64,000 nt of DNA, taken from Bimuria novae-zelandiae CBS 107.79. Its lineage: Eukaryota > Ascomycota > Dothideomycetes > Pleosporales > Didymosphaeriaceae. The notes below the pieces were generated by a model. That model had not been told where the DNA came from and did not search any database. It saw only the letters and a program-made list of their open reading frames with translations. The translations under genes and the position numbers were made by a program. The stretch spans positions 614,294 through 678,293 of the forward strand of contig ML976689.1 of assembly GCA_010015655.1 (NCBI GenBank). Reading direction: 5' to 3'. Of this stretch, positions 1 to 12,197 are shown piece by piece (positions within the stretch are counted from its first letter, which is position 1; each line of letters opens with the position of its first letter).

Positions 1-3000
1 ACCTCGTCTTTGATCTGCTCCGGAGCCTTTGTCGAAGCGGCGGGCGCGGAAGCCGCGGTGGTAGGTGTAGGAGTTGCAGAAGATTTATCCTGCAGCGCAG
101 TGTGAAGAAGACTGGAGTCCTGTACTGGACGAGCAAGAGGACTTGAGAAGGGCGATCGATGCGGATTCGCGCGTTCGGCTGGGGTTGTAGGCATGCGGTC
201 TTTGTCATTGACTGCTCGCTTGTGTTCGTATGGATCAGTCGGTCGGAACCTGCTCGTGTCTTTCGCACGGTTGTGTGCCAGGCGGTTCGCCAAGAGCGCG
301 AAATTGCCATCGTGCAGAATTTGTGCAAGAAGCGTACCGCTCTTGTGAATAAACTGTGTATACTTGTAGTCCGGACTGCCCCATGAGTACGCCACTTCGA
401 CATCACTCGGAAAAGAGTCAGCAGCTTCAAGGTCCAACACGAAATTGAGTCTGCGCAACAGAGCTTTGTGATATGCAAACTTGTCATTATTAGGAAACTG
501 TGGTGAGAGATGGGAAGAATCCCAACTAGCGTCGGGCTGCGCAGAAGGAGGCTGGAGAGCTAATTCGACGATGTAGGGTGAGCGGAAGGGATGGTGGTCG
601 GCAATGTTCGATGCTTCAGCAATCGGGACCTCGACAAGCTTCAAACCGTACTTTTCGACGCTGGTAGCCCAGGAGACAATGGCGTCCTCGATCAACTTGG
701 CCGTAACATTCATCCAATCGATGCGTATGTGGTAGCAGTTGTCCGGATTTGACAAACGATCGTAGTGTAAGGAGATGATTTCTGGGCGATATGAACGCTT
801 GCGAGGATCCACGTCATAGCGCATCACACGCGACAGCAAAACCTTACGTTTGGGTGTGCCAGTGCGAGTCGGTGTCTTTTCTCCGTCTTTTTCAGAATCT
901 CCACTTGACGATTCACTGGTGCTAGGCCGTGAACGTAGGCTTCGTGAAGTCAATGGAGAAGTGCGGGGGCCATCAGAAAGAGGCGTAGACGGAACGGATC
1001 GATCGGTCTTACGCATGCCAAACCAGCTACTCCTCGACTCTGGTCGCGGCGCACGATATTCGGGTGCGATTGAATAGAAAAAATTCCCGTCGCGAAATGC
1101 GTGACGTTTCTGTACATGATGGAAGAGACCTCTCTTCATGAGTTGGTTTCCCAGGTCTACAGCTTCGTCGCGTGTTTCAACATCCTTGAAATTGGAAAGC
1201 AACCAACTCGTAAGATCGAAGCCCAAGAAGCAATTGTAGTGCAGTCGCATGTGCCATCTACGATCATTTATTGGGATCCCTCTGTCACTTTGAATGTCCT
1301 CAGCGAGCTTCTTGATATCGATGTTGGATGTGTTGTACTGCTCTGTCTCAGAGAAAAGAGACGTTGAGAATTCACTCTCTGTGTCGTTGATCAAAGAGTT
1401 GTCCGACCCTGCAGCAACGATTGCGGAAGGGTCACGGGTTTGATACTCAATGGCAAGTGGGTTAGGATCTTTTTGTTTCCGACTATTTGCAGCCTGGAAA
1501 TGACGCTCCTCGGGTGGAATGTAACGATATTTCTGCCAGACTTGAGTGAGCTTCCGTATGCCCTCAAGCCTAATCTCTTCTTCAGAGTCTTCAGCTAGCA
1601 TCGGCAACGGTCGTCTACTAATCGTGGGCAGCTCCACAGGTATTAGTACGAAGCGTGCCCTCCAGAACCGCAGCACCTCAGAGAACTCGTCCTGATAACC
1701 TGCCAGAAAGGTATCGATGAAATTCCAGTTGTACTCTCTTCGCGGTGGTCGGAGGATAACGTCTCGTGGCTCGTACTTGTCTTCGAATGCTGTTCGTATG
1801 TAAGGCTTATAAGGAAAAGGCGCATCGATACCAGCCGATGACTGCAGCGCTGTTGTGGGTTTGCGGCTGTATCGTTTTATTTCCACTTCACCGCCGGCAA
1901 CACAAACGAGTTGGTGAATGGTATTCCCAATACTAAGGAAAACTGTATCCCCGTCCCTAGACATGTATTCCAAATCGAAAATATTCGACAAGTCCACTTC
2001 ACGACGGCCAGAGAAGTCCGCCACTGCCGAGCCTACAACAATTTGGAAACCATGGGACAGGCGGAATGCAATAAGTTCACGGACCAAGGACTCTCGAGAC
2101 TTGGGAGCTTCGAGTGCCTCATCGTCATCATTCTGCGTGATCTTGTAGGGGCTTTCATTGTACTCAATCGCCAGTTGCTCAGGAGTGGGAAAATATTCGT
2201 TGGTCAGGGGTACGGCGGCCGGAGAGCAAAGCGATTTCCATTTCACAGAAGCAGTCTTTAACCGCTTCGGGAAAACGTGCTGCCACCGCCGGAACTGGCT
2301 GGCAACGCTGATGTTGTTCCGTTTGGGATTGCAAGGATTGACCAAGACAGCCCACGGAGCAATGGCACTGGTAGGTGATAAGGTTCGAGGGACTTCTTTA
2401 GCACCGCCACTCGTTGATAGCAAGTCCAGTTTCGGTCCAATGGAGTCGCCCAAGGCGCGCGAGCCCGCAAGCAAAAATGTGGACCCGGGGTCTTTCACGA
2501 CTGACCCTGGGTGGGACGGTATCGACGTCTTTATAGTGCGCAAGTTCTTGACTGTTTCGACTGATTGACCGGCGTGGTTTGGCGACGAAGACTCATCAGA
2601 ATGTAAGCCTGCACGCGATGTACTTCGAATTGCGATAGGCTGCGATTTTTCGACTCTCGTACTTGCCAGTTTCTCAGCAATGGCTCCTTTCTGGTTACTG
2701 GTCCCTGACGTCAACTTCACAGGCTTAACCTTCCCGGGTGTGATATCGATGGTAGCCTGGCCGATAGCTTGTCCTGTCGTTGGCTTTGACGCTCCGCCAC
2801 CCTTCCCGCCAAAACTAATCTGCCGGAGAAACCATCGAGCAGGATTTGCTTCACTTGTAATAGAAGCTGCGGTAGTCTTACGAGGTAATGGTAACATTTC
2901 GCTTTCTTTCGGGGGTGTGTTACCTCTACTCACGGCTGGTGAATCACGTGGAGTTGAATATAGTGACTTGCGGGTATCGCTGGAGTCTCCTGAACCACCT

Positions 3001-5458
3001 CTTCTATGCGAGCTGGGTCGATGCTGCGCATTGCTCGATCGTTCCATGGCCATTTGCCGGGCCAGAACATCCGCTCGTGGTACCCCAGAATCTTTGTATT
3101 CCGGAACGTGTGGCACGCTTCCACGAGGAGAATGGCCATGTATGTCTCTAGCCGCTTCCCGCATAAGCTGCGGGAACCCAGCCTCTGTGGGGCGAGCTGT
3201 CTTCGCAACAGAATGTGCTATACTACGATAAGAAGAAGATAAATACGAACTCTTCGCTCCTGGTTCAGTATGCTCAACTCTCATACTTGAAGAAGTGGCT
3301 TGGCTGTCCAATTGATGCTGTTCATGGCGCATGGGTCTATCAATCCCGGATGAGAAGACGTTGCTGTCAAAGTTGTCCATCCATTTTTCATACAACACTC
3401 TGACGTCATCATGCTCTTTTTCTGATTTCATTTGCGTTGTATGTGAAAAATGCGATGCTGTTCCCATGCTTATGTTTCGCGTGGCATGAGACAGCGTACC
3501 AGACGTAGACTCCACTTTCTCCCGCAGTCGTTGGGGGTAAGATGGATTTTCTTCTAGATATGGTATTGATATGTCACCCAATTCGTTTTCCATTACGCCC
3601 ATCATTTGCAGCTCATACATCCGGCATCTGAGCGCGAACGAAGCACCCTTCTGATGGAGCTTCTTCATCGATTTGTCAGATTTGTGGATTTTGGACAGCT
3701 CAAGAATTTCTTCGAATGGGCCAGACCAGAAAGATATATCAACCCAGTGGGGCATTGCATATTGCCAGTCGTCGTGGTCTTGAGTGTCTGCCGGATGCGC
3801 GAGGATGATAGGAGGGACTTGTAGAGGGGATCTTCGGATGACTGAACCGAAGTTTGGGTGGTGTTGGCGGGGGGTCTTTTCGTCATAGTACTCAAAGGTC
3901 TCAGATGGTTCGTCGTTGTCTTGGCTACCACTCCTCTGCTTCTCCAGACTAGACATAGAGCGAGGACTCCGGTATTTGAATAGTGGAACGGAATGCAGCG
4001 GCATCGGCGACAAGCATACAAGGTCGATACCTATTCCGGATCCCACTAAGGTGTCAGTAGTTAATTTCAGCATATTGTAGTCGACCTCAAAAATACCAGT
4101 ACCAGCAGTTACCACAATGACTGAGATGCCTGTTCGAACTAGGTCTCGGTCAATGTAGTCTTTTGCAAATTGGGCACCAGCAAGGTTGATTGCTTCGAGA
4201 ACGTTTCCCTGTGCCGCGGTTGAAGGCTTCCCAGCAATGATCACGTGACGTTCCGCCTGCACAGATGCAGCAGTGTCTGCCTTGGCGAACGAGGAATAAT
4301 CTTGCTTGGGGATCAATGAGACATCCTGTAGGAAGCACCGGAATTCTTTTTTCAGTTGATATAGAATATTAATCCAATCTCCGCTGGCCATGTCGCTCAC
4401 GACCACACGGTAGTAGTCCCGGAAGCGACCGGATTGGTCGTCAAAATCATTGCTATCGGTAGTGTAGATAGGATGATTTGGGGTTGAGTCGAGATCATAC
4501 TGCATCCTCGTGAACAATATGATGGTTACCAGGTGTCTCGCATTGATCTTCAACCAACGCTTGAAGAGATCTGGAAGAAAGCCATTCACAACCTTGTTAA
4601 ACATGGTTTCCCCGGCACCCTCAGCATCAAAGTCCCACATCTCTTTACTCATCTGGATGAAAAGCACGTAACGAGCGGACTCGCTGCGAAACACGGGTTT
4701 CGTGACAGAAGAAAAATACCCGGAATGTGTTGACTGTCCATTTATGTAGACGTTCTTGACTGTGGCCTTGATGGTCCCCATGAAAAGTAGCTTCTGCCCT
4801 CGATAGACGGTGCGGTTGCTCAGCTCCGCAATCGACATTCGCCACATATCGGCTCTCGCGAGGTACTCGTCGCGGAAAGTAACCTCTACATGGGACGCAG
4901 AGTGTTTCTCTTCATCGGCCTAAATATGTCAGTGGCGAATGGCAATGTGGGGCAGTTGTGGTCTACCAGTGTAACGATGACCTGCATACGATTGCGCAAT
5001 CCGAATACTTTGGCAATCTTCTCAGCGATAGAGACTTGGAGATTAGAATGCTTTGATTTCAGATCCGATGGAAAGGACTTGGCCACGAATATGTAAGACT
5101 TTTCCATGTCTACCTCCCGATCTTCTTGCATGATAGCTCCGTTCTCGTCAAGCGTGATTTTGACAGATCCCCGGCGACTCCGTCTGGGTAGTGAATCCGT
5201 TGTCGTGTCTCTGAAATCCTCTGGTTTCACCTGACCGTTGTCCTGGACAATCACCTTTGATGATGGCTGAAAGTCACGAGTGGCCGTGCCGTACTTCAGT
5301 GCTATAACTTGAATCAAGGATCCTGGTGTTGCTGGAAGTTCTGAGAACTTCTCGCTGTTGAAGACAACATCCTCTTTTGAAAAATTGTCATCGTGGGTCC
5401 AGAGCGTGCAAATCTTTTGGACTCGCGTCCGCTTCCCGTTTCCGGTAGATTTTGGCAT
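1..5458 (-). CDS. IML1: IML1/DEPDC5 orthologue, SEACIT (GATOR1) subunit, truncated by window edge
   Basis: Subunit of the SEACIT/GATOR1 complex, which acts at the vacuole as GAP for Gtr1/RagA and restrains TORC1 during amino-acid shortage. The ATG is at 5458 (MPKSTGNG...). A 47-nt intron at 4920-4966 restores the family signature SASHVEVTFRDEYLARADMW directly after the splice. The frame then stays open to base 1, giving at least 1803 residues; the C-terminus lies outside the window. Visible parts are the N-terminal domain (about 1-165), the conserved IML1 block around 170-500, a long Ser/Pro-rich linker, and a DEP domain at about residues 1380-1442 (RWHMRLHYNCFLGFDLTSWL to GNFFYS). Family assignment is firm. 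The absence of further introns is inferred from the uninterrupted frame. Confidence 0.95.
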
Positions 5459-6168
5459 GCTCGAATCTCAGTCTCCCGCTGCGGTAAAATGATAGGCGTC
5501 TGGGCGTCTGTGCATGACGGTGTGGATGATTTGCGTCAGATGAGGCGAGACGGCTCCTACAGCGCATCACCAGTGCGATCCTGAGTCTTTCATGAAGACA
5601 CGCAAAAGCGAGCGCAGATGGGAACTGATGGATAAAGTGGGTGATCGGATGCACGTCGCGCACGCGTTTGGAGTGTGAGCGGGCCCTGCCAAGAGTTAGA
5701 CACATGGATTTCCCTACCACCCGCGCTAAGCTTTACCGAGGCTCGGAAAAGGGTTTCGCGGCGTCCGAGTCCAAAAGAAAAGACTCGCAGTCCTTGGTCG
5801 CTTGACCGATACAGGATCCTGGGCTATGCAACACTTTACGCATCACTTGCGCGCAGTCACTTATCATGCTATCGTCAAAAACTCTTGAGGCTTCTTGAGC
5901 TCGACCTTCTGTCTCGGCCGTTCAAATGTTGCCATGTTTACTTCGATGACCGTTCCACCATAGGCCCAGACGCAGATCTTTTGCCCAGGTGACGTTGACA
6001 TTCATTATCGTCAGGCTGAAGGAATCCACCAGCCAGAAGAGGATCGATTCAGACGCTCCGACGTAGAACATGTAGGAAGAGTCTGTCTCACACCGGGTAT
6101 CCTGAGGTCTCCAATGAATAAGACCCATCTATGACGATCTACGGTACATGTGACTCAGGATGTACCGG
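5459..6168. other. IML1 upstream region, no gene recognised
   Basis: This is the 5' flank of IML1. A 68-codon minus-strand ORF at 5922-6128 has an ordinary-looking composition, but I see no family, intron structure or partner exon. No promoter motif stands out. Confidence 0.4.
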
Positions 6169-6258
6169 GACAACAACCCGGATTAGAACAATGACTAGAA
6201 TCGGAGCAACAACTGGGATTGGAACAACGACCTAAATTTGAACAATGTCCAGAGTTGG
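6169..6258 (+). repeat. 18-bp minisatellite, five diverged units
   Basis: Five consecutive 18-nt units start at 6169, 6187, 6205, 6223 and 6241. Their consensus is close to aacaacgaccggaattgg. The units differ from one another at several positions, so the array is old. Because 18 is a multiple of 3, every frame reads as a hexapeptide repeat, but no gene can be built around it. Confidence 0.85.
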
Positions 6259-6606
6259 AGGGGCGCAAGGAGCTACTCAAATGACTGAGCGACTTTGCAC
6301 TCTAACCTTCTTTGGCTATCTCACTTCATACGTAGGCGCTTATTTATTCTTTACTACCACTGCCCGACTTCTCTTTCTCACTTTCAATTGCCTTAATATA
6401 CTGCTCCAGCTCGAACGTGGAACGTTTTGAATCAAATTCGAGGCTTACTATATTGAAAAATCATATTAGCGTCTTTTATTGGAGAGGTATGAAGATCTAC
6501 GTCTGGGAAATACGGTTTTCATATACGAAGATCAGGTTACCATCATCAACGAACATAAAGCAACGGCATTTCACCGTATCATCTTCAACTTTCCGATCCA
6601 AAAAGT

Positions 6607-7179
6607 ATGCCCAACGACCGCTACATGCATGGAAACGGTGCGCGCCCATCATCATATCCATTCGGATACCCACACATTCACCCAGCCCAGACAATCCCTG
6701 TGCAAGGGCATCCAGCTCCCGGCTTTGCAACTCCAGGGTACCCACAGGCCCCATACCACTATGGATCTTCGTCTGCGATGCATCAAGCCTCATGGATCCC
6801 ACCACAGGTACCCAATCACATACAATCCAGGCACCCTTTCGCAAAGCGGCGTTTCATATACCACACGGAAGCCAGGAACCATGGAATACTTATGGCTGAG
6901 ATTCAAGAGGCATATTCTTGGCTTTTCTGATGGGCTTGTTTATAAACCCCTAGTAAGGATCCATGTCGTAAGGATCAAAAGCTATAACCAAGACGAAGAT
7001 GAGGACGATGTTTACGAAAAAAAATCCCTGAGGAATGGGGGTTCATAGAAGGACGTCCAGAGAACAAAGATTTCCGGAAGGAAGTCTTCACTAGGATGGA
7101 CGAGCTCGATCTGGAGGTTCTTGTGACCTTGCATGTAAATTTAGGTCCCGCAGAATTAGATCGCTGGAAAAAATGGTAA
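6607..7179 (+). pseudogene. Possible broken Pro/Tyr/Gly-rich protein gene
   Basis: An ATG at 6607 opens 107 codons rich in Pro, Tyr, Gly and His (motifs GYPHIHP, PGYPQAPYHYG), ending in TGA at 6928. A second block at about 7023-7179 lies in the same frame. It reads like ordinary protein (PEEWGFIEGRPENKDF... to DRWKKW) and ends in TAA. The 90 nt between them contain several in-frame stops and no good GT donor before the first stop. An acidic stretch (DEDEDDVY) sits in a neighbouring frame just before an A8 run at 7017-7024. This could be a decayed gene, a homopolymer frameshift, or a gene with an unseen intron. No family recognised. Confidence 0.3.
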
Positions 7180-8793
7180 AGAGAGACATATTCAACAACC
7201 ACGAGGACAAGGAAGTGCCATTTAAATAGAGTGAGCACATATGCACTCCCAATGGTAAGCCGCCACAACCATCTCATTCAACTCATTGACCCATTAGTAG
7301 TCTACGATCGATATCTTCATCTGCTTGAGGAGGATCGAGAGGAGGAGGAAGAACGAAGTGCAAAGCCCCGTCTTGCGATTGGGTGGAGTGGGACAAACGA
7401 GGCTGGAGACGCGGAAGACCGTAAACATCGACTTCGGGGCGAGGAGTCTCCAAAACCCGTTCCAGAAGGGCAGACAAAGCCCAAAAAGAGCAGAACGCGA
7501 AAACGATGGGTATGGACTAAAGAGAGCGAGCCCCCAAAGGGACCACCCGCACATTCGAAATATTGTAATGCACCTACTACCTATGCTACCGCGGACGGAG
7601 GAGGTATTTTGATCTCTAGCTATCAGACTTGACAGTCTGCTGGTCTTCTGAGTCTTCCAACTTAAGTTCTTGTCTCGTTCACTGTTTTCCTATTCCTTCT
7701 TTTTGGGTTTATGTCATTCCTTGTCTTTTTATTTACAAATTTGGGAAGTTAAGTATATCTATAGATGAAAACTATGCTAGTCATTCTATAACTCGTGCTC
7801 AGGCGATATGCATGAGCCACAAAGGCTCTGATCCATGGTCACTGCCTATTATGACTGCATAACAAGCCAGTTGCTTTACTGTGGGTCTTTTTTAAAGTTC
7901 CATGAATGACATCTGATTTGCCTGGTCTTATTCGGTTGCATTTTTCGAGTTTCCTTTCGCGCCAGTCAGTCCTTTGGTGTTTTCTTGGTGTTTCCTTGCG
8001 CCAGATATCCTTCGCAGGCGTTTCTTCCTTCTCCTTCCTACCACCATTGCCTCGCGATTTCAAGATCGTATCCCTTGTAGTCTGGCCTACAACTAAAGAT
8101 CGTCATACTTTCAGGGACAAGCATTGCAACAAACAGGGCGATACAGATTAGCTTTATTACAAACTACAGTGCATGTTACAACAATGGTTAAATTCATCCA
8201 TCGACTCGACATCCAAGATACCCTTTGTCCAGCACAAGGAACACGGTGTACCTCGTTGCAGAGACAGCCGTCTGATTGCCTTCAGAACACACTTCCAGCG
8301 TCGATACAGACGCCTGAGTTTATCCACCGTCAATTTTCTATTACGGGCCTTGTGCTACCCAGTTCCTCTCTTCTGATACACTCAATGCAAAGGTTCTTTG
8401 ATCTGGCTGTGCCGCATATACACGAGACTTCTTCACGGAAAGTTTCAAACCCTCTTTAATATTGCTCAAAGGTCTATCTGTCTAATAGGCCTTGTTCGAG
8501 TCACCTAATTCGGACATTGAAAGGCGCAGTCACATTGCAGTCCATAATGGGGGCATATCCCAGCTCTCAAGCTCTACCTTGGCGGCTTTCTATAAATACT
8601 TCTTGATTCTTCTCTCACTCCCCCAAATCCACGAAATGTCGCGGAGCAAAAGGCTAACCTTTTGCTCCTGTCGGAGTAGAATGTTCTTAACCGTCACACG
8701 AAATCTCTACAAGCCCCTGTATTGTACCTTCAGTAAGCCACAAGACAACGAGACGATCCACAAATAACAACACTTTCAAAGTCGCTCGCTCTA
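7180..8793. other. Gene-poor stretch, nothing convincing
   Basis: Several short open frames occur (for example 133 codons at 7231-7632), but overlapping opposite-strand frames are just as open. None shows a recognisable domain or splice structure. No RNA gene or repeat was seen. Confidence 0.4.
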
Positions 8794-9237
8794 ATGTCTG
8801 GGAGCTATCTAAATCATAATCGAGGTACACAAACTACTGGGCAGCGGACAAGCAAAGACAAAAATCGCTCTAGGCTTTCTAGGGATCCAGAAAATGCAGA
8901 GGAGAACACGCGATCCCTGAGTCTGACATCCATGAAAGCACCATCTGGGAATGAAACAATGACACTCAATCAGGTCGTGGAGCACCACCTGAGGAAAGTG
9001 GAAAGCTATTACAAGTCTACATCGCGTACCAGACGAACAAAAACGAACCCGAAAGAACCCGAGATACCGTTAACGCACGAGAACCTAGCAACATACGAGA
9101 GTCTGGCAGCACATCAGTACGTGACAACACCCAGGAACGTGACCGCTACTGGTACAGCGAAACGAGACTTACCAAACGACGAACTTTTGTCGACAGTGCC
9201 AGGATTTAGGAAACCTGAACCCTCTTTACAATACTGA
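8794..9237 (+). CDS. Possible small hypothetical protein next to the transposon block
   Basis: A 147-codon ORF with ATG at 8794 and TGA at 9235. The product is hydrophilic and rich in Lys, Arg, Thr, Ser and Glu. It has no signal peptide or membrane segment, and one helix-like stretch (MTLNQVVEHHLRKVESYY, about residues 56-73). No family recognised. It lies about 250 bp from the RIP-affected block, yet its codons look undamaged. It could equally be a chance ORF. Confidence 0.35.
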   Translation: MSGSYLNHNRGTQTTGQRTSKDKNRSRLSRDPENAEENTRSLSLTSMKAPSGNETMTLNQVVEHHLRKVESYYKSTSRTRRTKTNPKEPEIPLTHENLATYESLAAHQYVTTPRNVTATGTAKRDLPNDELLSTVPGFRKPEPSLQY

Positions 9238-9280
9238 AGAGAGGTTTGGATAAGGAACCACATCGGCAAGCAATGTTCTT

Positions 9281-9361
9281 CATGGATGGATTTCTTCTGT
9301 GATCCATCCACTCCATCCACTCCGGGTGGACTGGATTTGCTCCATGGAGAATATGAAACCG
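9281..9361 (+). repeat. Left arm of a diverged inverted repeat flanking the transposon stack
   Basis: This arm contains CATGGATGGATT, then CCGGGTGGACTGGAT, then TCCATGGAGAA and TGAAACCG. The same blocks occur in the same order on the opposite strand at 22694-22763. The arms differ by a short insertion here and scattered changes. Both arms have normal GC content and lie just outside the AT-rich block. Confidence 0.75.
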
Positions 9362-9782
9362 TAATGCCGTCGTCTGATTGGCTGCTTTAGTGCAGCACTG
9401 TAGTTTCATGTGGTTTCGGATGGACAGGGGTTAATGTGGGGCATCAGATCTCAACGTCAATCCATCACGGTGATTACCCTCAGCCATCCTATTTGTACGT
9501 ACTTGTATTAATTTCAGAGGTTTTCTATTAAAATAAGGACTAGACGTACGTAAATACGTCTAAATACTCCCCCCTCTCTACTTATTAGCTAATTATTAAG
9601 TAGCTAGCTCTTATTAGTGTCTTTATTATTACTTTCTATTTAATTTACGTTATTTAAATTTTTTAAGAATAATAATGCCCTAAAGGTACTTATTAAAGTA
9701 GATAGTAAGCAGGTGCCTACGGAGCTTTAAGTTATTAATAAGAATAGTAAGGTTATATATACTAAACTAAAAAGTAGCTTTT

Positions 9783-9984
9783 TGTCAGGGACATTCTTAA
9801 CCTCCACCAAAGGCGACCCTCGGAGATCCTCCAGATCTCCCTCGGGCCACCTTTAGAGCACCCCCCGGCTCAGACACGTGCCCTAGTCTATATATGTCTC
9901 TATAGACCCTTCGACATCCCGTAAGGATTTGTCTAATATACACGTTTATCCTGATCCGAATTGCCTGCCACACAGTACCTCACA
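9783..9984. repeat. Solo LTR, 202 bp, TSD CTTTT
   Basis: A GC-normal island in the AT-rich hAT remnant. It begins TGTCAGGGAC and ends CCTCACA (TG...CA). It is flanked by the identical 5-bp sequence CTTTT at 9778-9782 and 9985-9989. It contains a TATA-like run (tctatatatgtct). No internal retroelement sequence adjoins it, so it is best explained by LTR-LTR recombination. It carries little RIP damage compared with its host sequence. Confidence 0.85.
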
Positions 9985-10199
9985 CTTTTAAGCCCTATAT
10001 AACTACTTTTTTATTAATTAGTTACTAAAGTAACTAGAGGGTCTTTATTAATTACAGCGCCCTTACTAAATAACTACTTAGTAGTAAAAATACAGAGTTC
10101 CTCTATTAAGGGGGGAACTTAAAAGCCTCTAGTTTTTATATTAGGCTTATTATATATTAGGCAAAAGGAAGTACTTATATAAAGTAAACTAAAGTAGCA

Positions 10200-11771
10200 A
10201 GTCTATATTAAGCTATTTTAAGAGCTTTTATCTAAATACTTTCCTAAAGGAGATGGCTATTAGTATTATAACGTTTAATAATACTATAACGCTTAACCTG
10301 CTAGATAGAATAGATCCTAAATAATAGGAGGTGTATAGTTAGATTATAAAGACCTTTTAGCTAAAAACACTTTAATAAGGTATTCTTTAATAAGTAGTGC
10401 ACGATAATATCCTATATAAAAAGCTTAATAGTATATATTTTTAAAAAATCCTTAGTTGCATGTTCCCGTTTGTTAATTAAGGGGTAATACTATCTAGCAC
10501 TACCGTCTTACGCTAGGTGTAAAAGGAGTATAAGATTTATTAAAAAAAATATAAAGATAGTGCTTAGTAAGGCTATTAGTAAAATCCACTTTTTATTTAA
10601 CTTCTAGAGGAGCTGTAGAAAGAAGGCTTTAAATAGTATTATAGCTTACTTTATTAATAAAAATCTTTTATGCTAAACTACACTTCTAGCCCTCTTAAAA
10701 ATAGATAATACCTATAGTAATAAGAATATAGCGATGTGTACGCTTAAAATTATTAAGGACTATAGATTTAAAAGAATATTAGCTACTTTATTCTTAATAA
10801 TGCCTTTTTAAATAATATCGCCGCTAAGGTATTATGTCTTAAGCTTAGTTTAAAACCTAGTTAATAATTTTTTTATTTTAGCTATATCCTTAACCTTATA
10901 GTATAAGCTATACTATTTAGCAGCGACTATAAGATCCTTAAAAGAGAGGTTACCTTTATTAAGGACTTTAAAGAGAGGGTTAGCCTTTAGAAAAAAGGAC
11001 TAGTTAGTATAGTATATTTAATTAGCCTATAGATTAATAAAAGCCTAAGACAGATTAAGCACTTTAATTGGGTATAAAGGGACGTGTAAAAAAAGGAAAA
11101 TTAATAATCCTAAGACTTTATACTAATATATACGTTAATACTAAGCAATACTATAAAATAAGTTTATTAAAATAACTTGCCCTCTAGCCCTCTTGCATAC
11201 ACTTACTAATCCTCTAATGACTACTAATAGGATTAATAAAAGCCTTTTTAATCCCCTAATTAGCGTCTTATTTTTTGGCAACCTTGCTTTTAGCTAACTA
11301 ATACTAAAGATAGAACTCCACCTTTAACGAAGCTATACGATTTATACGCCTTTATAACCTAATTAAGCACTTTCTAAACGTATAAGCTTTTTAATATAGT
11401 AGTCTTGTCGCTAACAAGACGAAGAAACCACTCCACGAAAAACTAGATAACTTAGTTACTTATATAATATTTTAGAACTATATAGGGAGCGATAACTAGG
11501 CTATACTTAGTAAACTTATAAAGTTGCTTAAATTAATTAAGGAGAGTACTAAAAGGCTTAAAGGAAGGCTAAATAAGAATAGTAGTAGAAGTATTACTAA
11601 GGTATACCGCTTAATAACACTTATATTAAGTAATTTTAAGAAGTTAAAAAATTAATATTAGCACTCTATAACTATAAATAATAAGGCTTTTTAAGTAGTA
11701 ATTAAACAAGGGTGGAGCAAGGCTAATTAATATTATATAAAACTTAATAATAGCCTAGCATATATAATAGC
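10200..11771 (+). pseudogene. hAT transposase, N-terminal and central part (outer element)
   Basis: In the plus strand, around 10590-11100, the interrupted frames read like the hAT catalytic region. An IHFLFNF-type block corresponds to the family's 'I.FS.D.WTS' strand, and further on there is a stretch resembling the 'GH.INL' region. Reading requires jumps over many TAA/TAG codons and some frame changes. The end near 11750 (NSLAYIIAIFLD) continues exactly into 21420 once the gypsy element and its duplicated ATAGC are removed. The start is undefined. Confidence 0.55.
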
Positions 11772-12197
11772 TGTTACAAACCAGAACAGGATGATGGGGG
11801 AATGGGCGCTTATAAGGACAGGTAACCGAGGAACGGGTTAACAAGTGCGCTAAGGAGCTAACCTCAAGGTCACGTAACTGCTTAGTTAATTAGTGGTACT
11901 AAGCAACGAAGTAAGGCACGTGACTGCTTAGTTAATTAATAGTACTAAGTAACTAAGCACGCGGATATATATATAGGATGGTTTCCTTTATTATGCTCCT
12001 TGTAGTTAACTTACATATTTTCTGTGCGAGTACGTTCTCCTATATAGACTAATAGTTATTTTACTTTATTATAAAATTAGATTGTCTAGCCTCGCGCTAA
12101 GTGTCGTATTAACTTATACTACTAAATAATCCGTGAAGCACCACGATACCTTACCGCCCTAACTTAGATTAGAACAAGGTGTGAGAGCCTTATAATA
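11772..12197 (+). repeat. 5' LTR of the gypsy element
   Basis: It is 426 bp and aligns end to end with 20989-21414. It starts TGTTACAAACC; the terminal CATAACA of the 3' LTR appears here as TATAATA through C-to-T changes. U3 carries a 46-bp direct duplication beginning with CACGTRACTG at 11871 and 11917, followed by a TATA box (gcggatatatatatagg, about 11961-11977). No TGG-starting tRNA primer site is evident immediately downstream. Confidence 0.95.

Noticed and set aside
7231..7632. 133-codon plus-strand ORF with Glu/Arg/Lys-rich middle
   Set aside because: The opposite strand and a second plus frame are equally open, and no family or continuation was found.
9490..9560. Search for the left TIR and 8-bp duplication of the outer hAT element
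   Set aside because: Short matches such as ACTTGTA occur at both block edges, but the adjacent bases do not form a target duplication; the ends are left undefined.
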